Positions 7,608 to 16,274 of a stretch of 20,896 nt of DNA are shown here, piece by piece (within the stretch, counting starts at the first letter, position 1; each line of letters opens with the position of its first letter). Source of the DNA: an uncultured Macromonas sp. (GTDB lineage Bacteria; Pseudomonadota; Gammaproteobacteria; Burkholderiales; Burkholderiaceae); NCBI GenBank assembly GCA_946481585.1, contig CAMLOF010000019.1, forward strand, positions 1 through 20,896, given 5' to 3'. The position numbers and the translations under genes were made by a program. Under the pieces are notes generated by a model. The model ran no database searches and had not been told where the DNA came from. It saw only the letters and a list, made by a program, of their open reading frames with translations.

Positions 7608-7621
7608 TGCAATCGTTTGCG
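7608..7621. promoter_or_regulatory. LacI-family operator upstream of the sugar ABC operon
   Basis: TGCAATCGTTTGCG is the reverse complement of the operator before the porin (5360-5373) with a single end mismatch. It lies 80 bp before the binding-protein start. A weak promoter-like pair, TTTCAG (7580-7585) and TGTAAT (7603-7608), has a 17-bp spacer; if real, the operator begins at its -10 element and covers the transcription start, a position suited to repression. The operator call is firm, the promoter is tentative. Confidence 0.72.
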
Positions 7622-7700
7622 TAAGTGGTGAAATTCGTCTGCGGCCACCGTGGATCCTGGTGTCGGGTGGGCGGCGATCAACAACATTTGTGAGGCAAAC

Positions 7701-8981
7701 ATGCGTATCCATTCCCGTGCTGTGGCAATCAAAGCCGCGCTGCTGGCCCTGACGACTGCCTGTTCTCTGGCGGGCGCCCAGGCCGCGACCATCACCATCT
7801 CCTGCGGGTCTGTGGGGCAGGACTTCGAGAACTGCAAGAAGCACACCGAGGCGTGGTCCAAGAAAACGGGGCACACCGTCAAGCTGTTCACGGTGCCCAA
7901 TTCCACGACCGACATCCTGTCGCTGTTCCGCCAGATGTTTGCCGCCAAGTCGTCCGACCTGGATGTGATCAACGTCGACGTGGTGTGGCCCGGCGTTATC
8001 AAAGACCACCTGCTGGACCTGAAACCCTATTCCAAAGGGGTGGAAAAGGAGCATTTCCCCGCCATCGTGGCCAACAACACGGTCGACGGCAAGCTGCTGG
8101 CCATGCCCTGGTTCACCGACGCTGGCCTGCTTTACTACCGCAAGGACCTGCTTGAAAAATACGGTGCCAAGCCACCGGCCACCTGGGAGGAGCTGACCGC
8201 CGTGGCCAAGAAGGTGCAGGACGGCGAGCGTGCGGCGGGTAATGCCGACTTCCACGGCTTTGTCTTCCAGGCCAAGGCGTACGAGGGTCTGACATGTGAC
8301 GCCATTGAATGGCTGCACAGCTACAACGCCGGTAACGTGGTCGATGCAAATGGCAACATCACGGTGAATAACCCGAACGCGGCCAAGGCGCTGAAGATGG
8401 CAGCTTCTTGGGTAGGTACGGTGGCTCCGCGCGGCGTGCTCAACTATGCGGAGGAAGAGGCGCGTGGCGTTTTCCAGAACGGCAATGCTGCCTTCATGCG
8501 CAACTGGCCATATGCCTGGTCGCTGGCCAACGGTGCTGACAGCAAGATCAAGGGCAAGGTTGGCGTAGCGCCCTTGCCCAAGGGCGGAGCGGATGGCCAG
8601 AACGCAGCTACGCTGGGTGGCTGGCAGCTTGCGGTGTCGAAGTACTCGAAGAACCCGGAGGCCGCGGCCGATCTGGTGATGTACATGACCAGCGCCGAGG
8701 TGCAGCGCGAGCGCGCCATCACCAGTTCCTACAACCCCACCATCGTCTCCCTCTACAAGGACAAGGCGGTGCTGGACGCCAACCCCTTCTTCTACAGCCT
8801 GTTCGACGTGTTCGTGAGTGCCGTGCCTCGCCCGTCCACCCCTACCGGTGGAAAGTACCCCGAGGTGAGCGCCGCGTTCTGGAATGCTACGCACGACGTG
8901 TTGTCCGGCAAGGTGAGCGCCGAGGACTCGCTGGTCAAGCTGGAAGCACGCCTCAAGCAAGTGCGCCGCAACAAGTGGTGA
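7701..8981 (+). CDS. Sugar ABC transporter periplasmic binding protein
   Basis: This is a 426-residue family 1 extracellular solute-binding protein. The signal peptide is MRIHSRAVAIKAALLALTTA followed by CSLAGAQA, cleaved after residue 28; the cysteine there lacks a lipobox, so the protein is probably a soluble periplasmic form. The mature protein shows CGSVGQDFENCKKHTEAWSK, TVPNSTTDILSLFRQMFAAK, DVINVDVVWPGVI, MPWFTDAGLLYYRKDLLEKYG, WPYAWSLA and the C-terminal pattern SVPRPSTP-like (AVPRPSTPTGGKYPEVSAAF), which resemble trehalose/maltose (ThuE-type) binding proteins. The start at 7701 has GAGG (7692-7695) 5 bp upstream; an in-frame ATG at 7650 would spoil the signal peptide. It is the first gene of the operator-controlled operon and hands an alpha-glucoside to the two permeases that follow. 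The exact sugar cannot be read. Confidence 0.92.
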   Translation: MRIHSRAVAIKAALLALTTACSLAGAQAATITISCGSVGQDFENCKKHTEAWSKKTGHTVKLFTVPNSTTDILSLFRQMFAAKSSDLDVINVDVVWPGVIKDHLLDLKPYSKGVEKEHFPAIVANNTVDGKLLAMPWFTDAGLLYYRKDLLEKYGAKPPATWEELTAVAKKVQDGERAAGNADFHGFVFQAKAYEGLTCDAIEWLHSYNAGNVVDANGNITVNNPNAAKALKMAASWVGTVAPRGVLNYAEEEARGVFQNGNAAFMRNWPYAWSLANGADSKIKGKVGVAPLPKGGADGQNAATLGGWQLAVSKYSKNPEAAADLVMYMTSAEVQRERAITSSYNPTIVSLYKDKAVLDANPFFYSLFDVFVSAVPRPSTPTGGKYPEVSAAFWNATHDVLSGKVSAEDSLVKLEARLKQVRRNKW

Positions 8982-9013
8982 ACCGAGTAGGCCTGGCCTG
9001 ACCCGGAATCGAC

Positions 9014-9925
9014 ATGATGAACAACAAGACACGCACCGCCTGGCTGTTCCTGGCGCCCATGCTGGTGGTGCTCCTGATGGTGGCCGCCTGGCCCCTTGGG
9101 CGCACCATCTGGTTCAGTTTTACCGATGCCAACATCAACGACATTGGTGCGGCCCGTTTCGTGGGGTTGGAGAATTACCTTGGCGAGTACGGTTTGTTCG
9201 CCAACCCCACCCACACCGAGGGCTTCTGGGCCAGCGACTGGGGGGTGTCCATCCTGAACACACTCAAGTTCGCCTTGGTGTCGGTGACGGTGGAGACGGC
9301 TTTTGGTCTGGGCGTGGCCTTGTTGCTCAATCAGGATTTCCGTGGCCGGGCCTGGGTCCGTGCTGCCGTGCTGGTGCCCTGGGCCATACCGACCATCGTG
9401 TCTGCCAAGATGTGGGGCTGGATGCTGCATGACCAGTTCGGCGTGGTGAACCAGTGGCTGGTGGATGCTGGCCTGCTGGCCGAGAAACTCGCCTGGACGG
9501 CCGATCCAGCCTACGCACTGTGGACGGTGGTCGCCGTGGACGTGTGGAAGACCACGCCTTTTATGGCACTGCTGATCCTGGCAGCGCTGCAGACGCTGCC
9601 GAAAGACTGCTACGAAGCTGCCAAGGTTGACGGTGTGCACCCGCTGCGCGTGTTCTGGCGCGTGACGCTGCCCCTGATCCGTCCAGCGCTTATGGTTGCT
9701 GTGATTTTCCGCCTGCTGGATGCCTTGCGTGTGTTCGACCTGATCTATGTACTCACATCGAACAACAACAGCACGATCAGCATGTCTGGCTTCGTGCGGC
9801 GCGAGATGGTGGAAAACGGCTACATGGGCTATGGCTCGGCCGCTTCAACGGCGCTCTTCCTGATCATCGGCCTGTGCACGGTCGCCTACATCCGCCTGGG
9901 TCGGCTCAAGCTGTCGGAGGACTGA
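9014..9925 (+). CDS. Sugar ABC transporter permease, MalF type
   Basis: The 303-residue inner-membrane permease has six predicted helices, starting with WLFLAPMLVVLLMVAAWPLG, then a periplasmic loop containing FVGLENY (the usual motif before helix 2), and a coupling EAA motif at about residues 200-220 (CYEAAKVDGVHPLRVFWRVT) that docks on the ATPase. This is the MalF/ThuF half of the channel; unlike E. coli MalF it lacks the large extra periplasmic domain. The ATG at 9014 is followed by another at 9017 and has a GGA a few bases upstream. The gene follows the binding protein by 32 bp and its stop is 2 bp before the next permease start. Confidence 0.92.
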   Translation: MMNNKTRTAWLFLAPMLVVLLMVAAWPLGRTIWFSFTDANINDIGAARFVGLENYLGEYGLFANPTHTEGFWASDWGVSILNTLKFALVSVTVETAFGLGVALLLNQDFRGRAWVRAAVLVPWAIPTIVSAKMWGWMLHDQFGVVNQWLVDAGLLAEKLAWTADPAYALWTVVAVDVWKTTPFMALLILAALQTLPKDCYEAAKVDGVHPLRVFWRVTLPLIRPALMVAVIFRLLDALRVFDLIYVLTSNNNSTISMSGFVRREMVENGYMGYGSAASTALFLIIGLCTVAYIRLGRLKLSED

Positions 9926-9927
9926 AC

Positions 9928-10764
9928 ATGAAATCTCCCTGGTACACACGCTCTGCGTTGTATCTGGCAGCGGCCCTGGTGGTAGCGCTGTCGGTCTTCC
10001 CCTTCATTTACGCCATCTCCACGTCGCTCAAGTCCGGGGCAGCGCTGTTCGAGCCCCGTTTGTGGCCCAGCTCGGTCACGCTGGGCAACTACATCTCGCT
10101 CTTCACGCTGGCCGAGCAGCCTTTCGGCCGGCACATCGTCAACTCGATCATGGTCTCCGTGCTGGTGGTGGTGCTTTCGCTCTTCATGGGTGTGACCGCC
10201 GCTTACGCACTGGGGCGCATTACCTTCAAGGGCAGGGGGCTGCTGCTCATGACCATCCTGGGGGTGTCGATGTTCCCGCAGGTGGCAGTGCTGGCTGGCA
10301 TGTTCGAACTCATCCAGTGGCTGGGCCTTTACAACAAGGCGCTCGGCCTGGTGCTCCCCTACATGATCTTCACGTTGCCCTTCACCGTGTGGGTGCTCAC
10401 CACCTTCATGAAGCAACTTCCCAAGGAGCTGGAAGAGGCGGCCATCATGGACGGCTGCAGCCCATGGCGCGTCATCAAAGACGTGTTCCTGCCGCTGCTG
10501 TGGCCAGCGCTGGTGTCAACGGGTTTGCTGGCGTTCATCGCCGCCTGGAACGAATTCCTCTTTGCACTCACTTTCGTGCTCGACAACAACGAGCGCACCG
10601 TGCCGGTGTCCATCTCGCTCATCTCGGGTGCCAGCAAATACGACATCCCCTGGGGAAACATCATGGCCGCTTCTGTGCTGGTCACGCTTCCCCTGGTGGC
10701 ACTGGTGCTGCTTTTCCAGAAAAAGATCGTCTCGGGCCTCACGGCTGGCGCGGTCAAGGGTTGA
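9928..10764 (+). CDS. Sugar ABC transporter permease, MalG type
   Basis: The 278-residue protein is the second permease subunit. It has about six helices, FPFIYAISTSLKSGAALFEP at the N-terminal end (typical of MalG proteins), NSIMVSVLVVVLSLFMGVTA, and an EAA motif at about residues 168-188 (LEEAAIMDGCSPWRVIKDVF). The start at 9928 is supported by GGAGG (9916-9920) 7 bp upstream, inside the end of the preceding gene, and by the family alignment; an in-frame ATG at 9874 overlaps the first permease and is unlikely. It pairs with the MalF-type subunit and the MalK-type ATPase encoded further down. Confidence 0.92.
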   Translation: MKSPWYTRSALYLAAALVVALSVFPFIYAISTSLKSGAALFEPRLWPSSVTLGNYISLFTLAEQPFGRHIVNSIMVSVLVVVLSLFMGVTAAYALGRITFKGRGLLLMTILGVSMFPQVAVLAGMFELIQWLGLYNKALGLVLPYMIFTLPFTVWVLTTFMKQLPKELEEAAIMDGCSPWRVIKDVFLPLLWPALVSTGLLAFIAAWNEFLFALTFVLDNNERTVPVSISLISGASKYDIPWGNIMAASVLVTLPLVALVLLFQKKIVSGLTAGAVKG

Positions 10765-10788
10765 TTCCTGTTCTCTCACTGCTTATTC

Positions 10789-12417
10789 ATGAAACACAAG
10801 GCTCCCAACAACGAATGGTGGCGCGGCGGCGTCATCTACCAGATCTACCCTCGCAGCTTCCAGGACAGCAATGCCGACGGCATTGGTGACCTGCCTGGCA
10901 TCACGGCCCGGTTGGAACACGTGGCCCGGCTGGGCGCGGACGGCATCTGGTTGTCTCCCTTCTTCAAGAGCCCGATGAAGGACTTCGGCTACGACGTGAG
11001 CGACTACCGCGACGTGGACCCCATGTTCGGCACGTTGGACGACTTCCGCACGCTGGTGAAGCGCGCGCACGAACTCGGCCTGAAGGTGATGATCGATCAA
11101 GTGCTGTCGCACACATCCGACCAGCACCCCTGGTTCAAGGAAAGCCGCGCCAGCCGCGACAACTCCAAGGCCGATTGGTACGTGTGGGCCGACGCCAAGG
11201 ATGACGGCAACCCGCCCAACAACTGGCTAAGCATCTTTGGCGGCAGCGCGTGGCAGTGGGACACCGGCCGTCTGCAGTACTACATGCATAACTTCCTGAC
11301 CAGCCAGCCGGATCTCAACTTTCACAATCCCGAGGTGCAGCAGGCGATTCTGGATGACGTGCGCTTCTGGCTGGAGCTGGGTGTGGACGGCTACCGCCTG
11401 GATACTGCCAACTTCTACTTCCACGACAAACAGTTGCGCAGCAACCCAGGCCGAGGCATGCCGCAGGGCGAAGACCCGGCGGTGGACCGCAACAACCCGT
11501 ATGGCTGGCAGCGCCATTTGCACGACAAGAGCCAACCCGAGAACCTCGACTTCCTGCGTCGCCTGCGTGCCCTGCTCGACGAGTACCCCGACACCACCAT
11601 GGTCGGCGAGATTGGTGATGACGATGGCTTGGCCCGCATGGCGCAGTACACCAGCGGCGGCGACAAGCTGCACATGGCCTACTGCTTCGACCTGCTCGGT
11701 AAGCAGCGCAGTGCCCCGTTCCTGCACGCACTTTTCACCCGTTTCCTCGATATCGTGGGCGACGGCTGGCCCTGCTGGGCGCTGTCCAACCACGATTGCG
11801 TGCGGCTGGCCACTCGGTGGGGGGGCGATCACCCTGACGAGCGCCTGCTGCGCCTGGCAGCGGCCATGCAGATGTCGATCCGGGGCACGCCCTGCATTTA
11901 TCAGGGTGACGAGTTGGGTTTGCCTGAAGCCGACATTGCCTATGAAGAGCTGCAGGACCCCTTCGGCATCACCATGTGGCCCAAGTTCAAGGGGCGCGAC
12001 GGTTGCCGCACGCCCATGCCCTGGGCTTCCGGTGCGCTACATGCGGGCTTCACTCCCGGCAAGCCCTGGCTGCCTGTGTCGCCTGCTCATCTGCCACTGG
12101 CGGTGGACCGGCAAGGCGCTGGCAGCCTGATGGCGTTCTACGCGCAACTGCTTCACTGGCGCCGTACACAGCCGGCTCTCGTCAAAGGCAGCATGGTCAT
12201 GCTGCCCGCTCACGACCAAGTGCTGGCCTTCGTGCGCAACCATGGCGATGCGCGTGTGCTCTGCGCGTTCAACTTCAGCGGCGAAGCCGTCGTCTGGACG
12301 TTGCCTGCGGAAGTGGTCTCTGCATCTCCGCTCGCAGGCAGCGGGTTGGAAGGCGCGCGGATTGTTGCCGGCACCATCCGTTTCGAACCCTGGGGCGGGC
12401 TGCACGCCGCCTGTTGA
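10789..12417 (+). CDS. GH13 alpha-glucosidase, subfamily 23-like, cytoplasmic
   Basis: The 542-residue glycoside hydrolase family 13 enzyme has no signal peptide, so it hydrolyses the imported sugar inside the cell. Conserved regions are all intact: MIDQVLSHTSDQHP (Asp103, His108), GVDGYRLDTANFYF (nucleophile Asp205), TTMVGEIGDDDG (acid/base Glu274) and ALSNHDCVR (His335, Asp336). The pattern RLDTANFYFHD is close to the GH13_23 alpha-glucosidases such as HaG of Halomonas and the Xanthomonas enzyme, which act on short alpha-glucosides. Threonine directly after the nucleophile is linked in this family to alpha-1,4 rather than alpha-1,6 preference, so maltose or sucrose fits better than isomaltose. 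The position between permease and ATPase matches AglA of rhizobial agl operons. The start has no visible Shine-Dalgarno, which is odd for an operon member. Confidence 0.93.
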   Translation: MKHKAPNNEWWRGGVIYQIYPRSFQDSNADGIGDLPGITARLEHVARLGADGIWLSPFFKSPMKDFGYDVSDYRDVDPMFGTLDDFRTLVKRAHELGLKVMIDQVLSHTSDQHPWFKESRASRDNSKADWYVWADAKDDGNPPNNWLSIFGGSAWQWDTGRLQYYMHNFLTSQPDLNFHNPEVQQAILDDVRFWLELGVDGYRLDTANFYFHDKQLRSNPGRGMPQGEDPAVDRNNPYGWQRHLHDKSQPENLDFLRRLRALLDEYPDTTMVGEIGDDDGLARMAQYTSGGDKLHMAYCFDLLGKQRSAPFLHALFTRFLDIVGDGWPCWALSNHDCVRLATRWGGDHPDERLLRLAAAMQMSIRGTPCIYQGDELGLPEADIAYEELQDPFGITMWPKFKGRDGCRTPMPWASGALHAGFTPGKPWLPVSPAHLPLAVDRQGAGSLMAFYAQLLHWRRTQPALVKGSMVMLPAHDQVLAFVRNHGDARVLCAFNFSGEAVVWTLPAEVVSASPLAGSGLEGARIVAGTIRFEPWGGLHAAC

Positions 12418-12430
12418 AGGAGCACATGCC

Positions 12431-13564
12431 ATGTCCAAGATCGAGTTCCGCCACGTCTCCAAGCGATACACGCCGCAGACGCTGACCATCAACGATGCCA
12501 ACCTGACCATCGAGCACGGTGAGTTCTGTGTGTTCGTCGGCCCCTCGGGGTGCGGCAAGTCAACGCTGTTGCGCATGGTGGCAGGCCTGGAGGAAATCAC
12601 TTCCGGCGACCTGCTCATCGGCGGAGAGCGCGTCAACGACCTTGCGCCTGCTCGCCGTGGCGTGGCCATGGTGTTCCAGAGCTATGCGCTGTATCCCCAC
12701 ATGACCGTGCGCGAGAACATGGCTTTCGGGCTGAAGGTGTTCGGCGCCAACGCGGCAGAGATCGACCGCAAGGTACGAGAGGCAGCCGAGGTTCTGCAGC
12801 TCACCCACTTGCTGGACCGCCTGCCCAAGGCACTGTCGGGTGGGCAGCGCCAGCGCGTGGCCATTGGCCGCGCTATCGTCAAGGAGCCGCGTGTTTTCCT
12901 GTTTGATGAGCCGTTGTCCAACCTTGACGCTGCCCTGCGAGTGCAGACCCGGCTCGAAATCGCCCGGTTGCACAAGCGCATCGGCTCAGCCAGCATGATC
13001 TACGTCACGCACGACCAGGTGGAGGCTATGACGCTGGCTGACAAGATTGTGCTGCTGCATACGGGCGACCGTATTGCCAGCCATGGCTCCATTGCGCAGG
13101 TGGGCTCGCCCATGGCGCTGTACCACCGTCCGGCCAGCCTATTCGTAGCGGAGTTCATTGGTTCGCCGAAGATGAATGTGCTGCCGGGTCAACTTGTCCG
13201 CGCGGCGCCGGATACGGCCACGGTGAAACTGGCAGGTGTCGATCTCGAGGCCGCTGTGGATGCCCAGTCCATCCAATCAGGTGAGGCACTGCACGTCGGC
13301 TGCCGCCCTGAAGACATGCGCCTTGTGAGCCCCGCCTCGGTCAACAGCTTGAGCGGGCAGGTCACCCACGTCGAGAAGCTGGGCGAGGCCTCCTTACTCT
13401 ACGTGGACGTCGGGCAGGGGCTGCCTGCCATCACCGTACGTGTGCCGGGCACGGCCACTGAACAGGTGGGGGAGACCGTTCACGTGCAGTGGCCGGCAGA
13501 CCTCATACACGTGTTCGGCTCAAACGGCCAAGCCTGCTACCGTACGCTCGATCTGCCTGCCTGA
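12431..13564 (+). CDS. Sugar ABC transporter ATP-binding protein, MalK/UgpC type
   Basis: The 377-residue ATPase energises the sugar importer. Visible are Walker A GPSGCGKST (37-45), the Q-loop (Gln83), ABC signature LSGGQ (135-139), Walker B VFLFDEP (155-161, Glu160), the D-loop SNLDA and the switch His194 (THDQ). Residues after about 240 form the OB/TOBE-type regulatory domain of MalK proteins, with FIGSPKMN, HVGCRPEDMRL and a C-terminal region ending VFGSNGQACYRT. Length fits MalK (371). The ATG at 12431 has AAGGAG (12417-12422) 8 bp upstream, overlapping the glucosidase stop. In E. coli such domains bind IIA-Glc or MalT; whether that happens here is unknown. The importer needs two copies of this subunit. 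Confidence 0.94.
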   Translation: MSKIEFRHVSKRYTPQTLTINDANLTIEHGEFCVFVGPSGCGKSTLLRMVAGLEEITSGDLLIGGERVNDLAPARRGVAMVFQSYALYPHMTVRENMAFGLKVFGANAAEIDRKVREAAEVLQLTHLLDRLPKALSGGQRQRVAIGRAIVKEPRVFLFDEPLSNLDAALRVQTRLEIARLHKRIGSASMIYVTHDQVEAMTLADKIVLLHTGDRIASHGSIAQVGSPMALYHRPASLFVAEFIGSPKMNVLPGQLVRAAPDTATVKLAGVDLEAAVDAQSIQSGEALHVGCRPEDMRLVSPASVNSLSGQVTHVEKLGEASLLYVDVGQGLPAITVRVPGTATEQVGETVHVQWPADLIHVFGSNGQACYRTLDLPA

Positions 13565-13574
13565 AAAGTTACTT

Positions 13575-14948
13575 GTGAGCGCTCCAGCCACCTACGTTCG
13601 CCCCAGCCTCAACAAAATAGCTGGCCCCATCGTCGGCGAATTCCTGTTGGGTATGACGGTGGCCATGGTGGGGCTGTACCTTGCTTCGCACACGTCCGAT
13701 GCAGCAGCAGGCACCTTCGGTCTGACGCAGCAGGTGCTGGAGACGCTGTTCGTGGTGTTCAGGGTGCTTGCCATTGGGCTGGGCATTGTCGTTACGCAGC
13801 GCCTGGGCAGCGGTCAGCACGAACAGGCGCGCGCCACGTCGCGTATGGCACTGGGGGCCAGCACCTGGGCGGGGCTGGGCGTGGCGCTGTGGTTGCTGCT
13901 TGGCGGCACCTTCACGCTGGACGTACTGAACGCACCCGAGCAGTTGTGGCCAGCGGCCACGCTCTACATGATGCTGCTTGCACCGTCCATGGTGCTGGAG
14001 GCTTACAACCTCAGCATGGCGGCCGTGCTGCGGGCGCACCTGTTCGCGCGCGAGTCGCTGCTCATCATGGTGGCCATGCACGGTACCCACCTGTTGCTGG
14101 CCTTCGTCTTCATGCAGGGCGTCGGCTCCTGGGAGGGCTGGGGACTCAACGGGTATGCGCTGGCATGGTTGCTGAGCCGCCTGTTGGGCCTGGCGCTGCA
14201 CTTGTGGACGTGGAAGTTGCGCATGGGGCTCAAGGCCACGCCGGGCGACTGGTGGCTGGTGCCGGGGCGCATATTGTGGCCGGTGCTGCGCATCGGCGTA
14301 CCCGGTGCGGCACTGGAACTGGTCTACCGCCTGGCCTTCATGGTGTCCCTCTCGGCAACGGCGCGGTTGGGCGTAGCCGCGCTGGCCACCCACTCCTATA
14401 CCTTGCAGACGCTCAAGTACGTTCTGCTGATCAGCATGGCCATTGGCTGGGCGTGCGAGATCATGGTGGGGCGTCTGGTGGGTGGAGCGCGCTTGCGCGA
14501 GGCAGACACCATCGTGCGCAAAGGTGTCCGCAACGGCTTGCTTGCGTCTGGCGGGCTGGCCTTGCTGGCTGCGATTTCCGCGCCTTGGCTCATGCGCATA
14601 TTCACCAAGGACCCGGCCATCATCGAAGCTGCTCAAACGTTGCTGTGGATGTCGGTGGCGCTGGAGTTGGGGCGTGTGTTCAACCTCGTCGTGATCGGGG
14701 CCCTGCGGGCTACGGGCGACGTGCATTTCCCCGTGCTGGCCAGCGTGGCATCGCTGGTGCTGATTCTGGGCGGCGGTTCGTACTGGCTGGGCCGTGGTTT
14801 TGGCCTGCCGGGCATCTGGGCCGCCTACGTGCTCGACGAGTGCCTGCGGGGAGCCCTGATGTGGTGGCGCTGGCGCCGCCAGGGGTGGCTACCGCACGCC
14901 AGGGGCACCTTCCGCGGACTGCGCCGGCCCGGCAGCGGGGATAGTTGA
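13575..14948 (+). CDS. MATE-family efflux transporter
   Basis: The protein has 457 residues and about 12 helices, the usual size for MATE (multidrug and toxic compound extrusion) carriers. The two-fold repeat is seen in GPIVGEFLLGMTVAMVGLYL and GVPGAALELVYRLAFMVSLS, with LAIGLGIVVTQRLGSGQHEQ and AIGWACEIMVGRLVGGARLR as the matching glycine-rich motifs in each half, and VVIGALRATGDVHFP near the end. A GTG start at 13575 is used because the family similarity begins there; the only possible ribosome site is a weak GAAAAG. The gene is 10 bp after the ATPase stop, so it is very likely on the sugar operon transcript, an unusual partner. Substrates (drugs, or a sugar-derived product) are unknown. 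It converges on pobA with 6 bp between stops and no terminator. Confidence 0.85.
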   Translation: MSAPATYVRPSLNKIAGPIVGEFLLGMTVAMVGLYLASHTSDAAAGTFGLTQQVLETLFVVFRVLAIGLGIVVTQRLGSGQHEQARATSRMALGASTWAGLGVALWLLLGGTFTLDVLNAPEQLWPAATLYMMLLAPSMVLEAYNLSMAAVLRAHLFARESLLIMVAMHGTHLLLAFVFMQGVGSWEGWGLNGYALAWLLSRLLGLALHLWTWKLRMGLKATPGDWWLVPGRILWPVLRIGVPGAALELVYRLAFMVSLSATARLGVAALATHSYTLQTLKYVLLISMAIGWACEIMVGRLVGGARLREADTIVRKGVRNGLLASGGLALLAAISAPWLMRIFTKDPAIIEAAQTLLWMSVALELGRVFNLVVIGALRATGDVHFPVLASVASLVLILGGGSYWLGRGFGLPGIWAAYVLDECLRGALMWWRWRRQGWLPHARGTFRGLRRPGSGDS

Positions 14949-14954
14949 TCTGGC

Positions 14955-16201
<1,247 letters not shown>

Positions 16202-16218
16202 CCCCGGTGATTGCGGGT

Positions 16219-16257
16219 TTGCGCGATCAGTGGAACAATTGCGCGATGATCGCGCAA
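16219..16257. promoter_or_regulatory. PobR operator: three 10-bp repeats (palindrome plus direct copy)
   Basis: TTGCGCGATC (16219-16228), then a 10-bp spacer, then the perfect palindrome TTGCGCGAT-G-ATCGCGCAA (16239-16257). The direct copies are 20 bp apart, two helical turns, so all three sites face one side of the DNA. This is the layout reported for PcaU and PobR of Acinetobacter (three 10-bp repeats, two as an inverted repeat, the third separated by 10 bp). It ends 17 bp before the pobR start, implying autoregulation, and lies upstream of the likely pobA -35, implying activation. A partial fourth copy (TTGCGGG, 16211-16217) may be chance. Confidence 0.85.
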
Positions 16258-16274
16258 CTTCAATTACTCCGGCC

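Noticed and set aside
7718..7766. A possible lipoprotein signal around the cysteine at residue 21 of the binding protein
   Set aside because: The residues before the cysteine (LTTA) do not fit a lipobox, and a good signal peptidase I site (AQA) follows.
7509..9032. A 507-codon open frame on the minus strand antisense to the sugar-binding protein gene
   Set aside because: Shadow frame of a GC-rich real gene, with no domain, and it spans the operator and the intergenic region.
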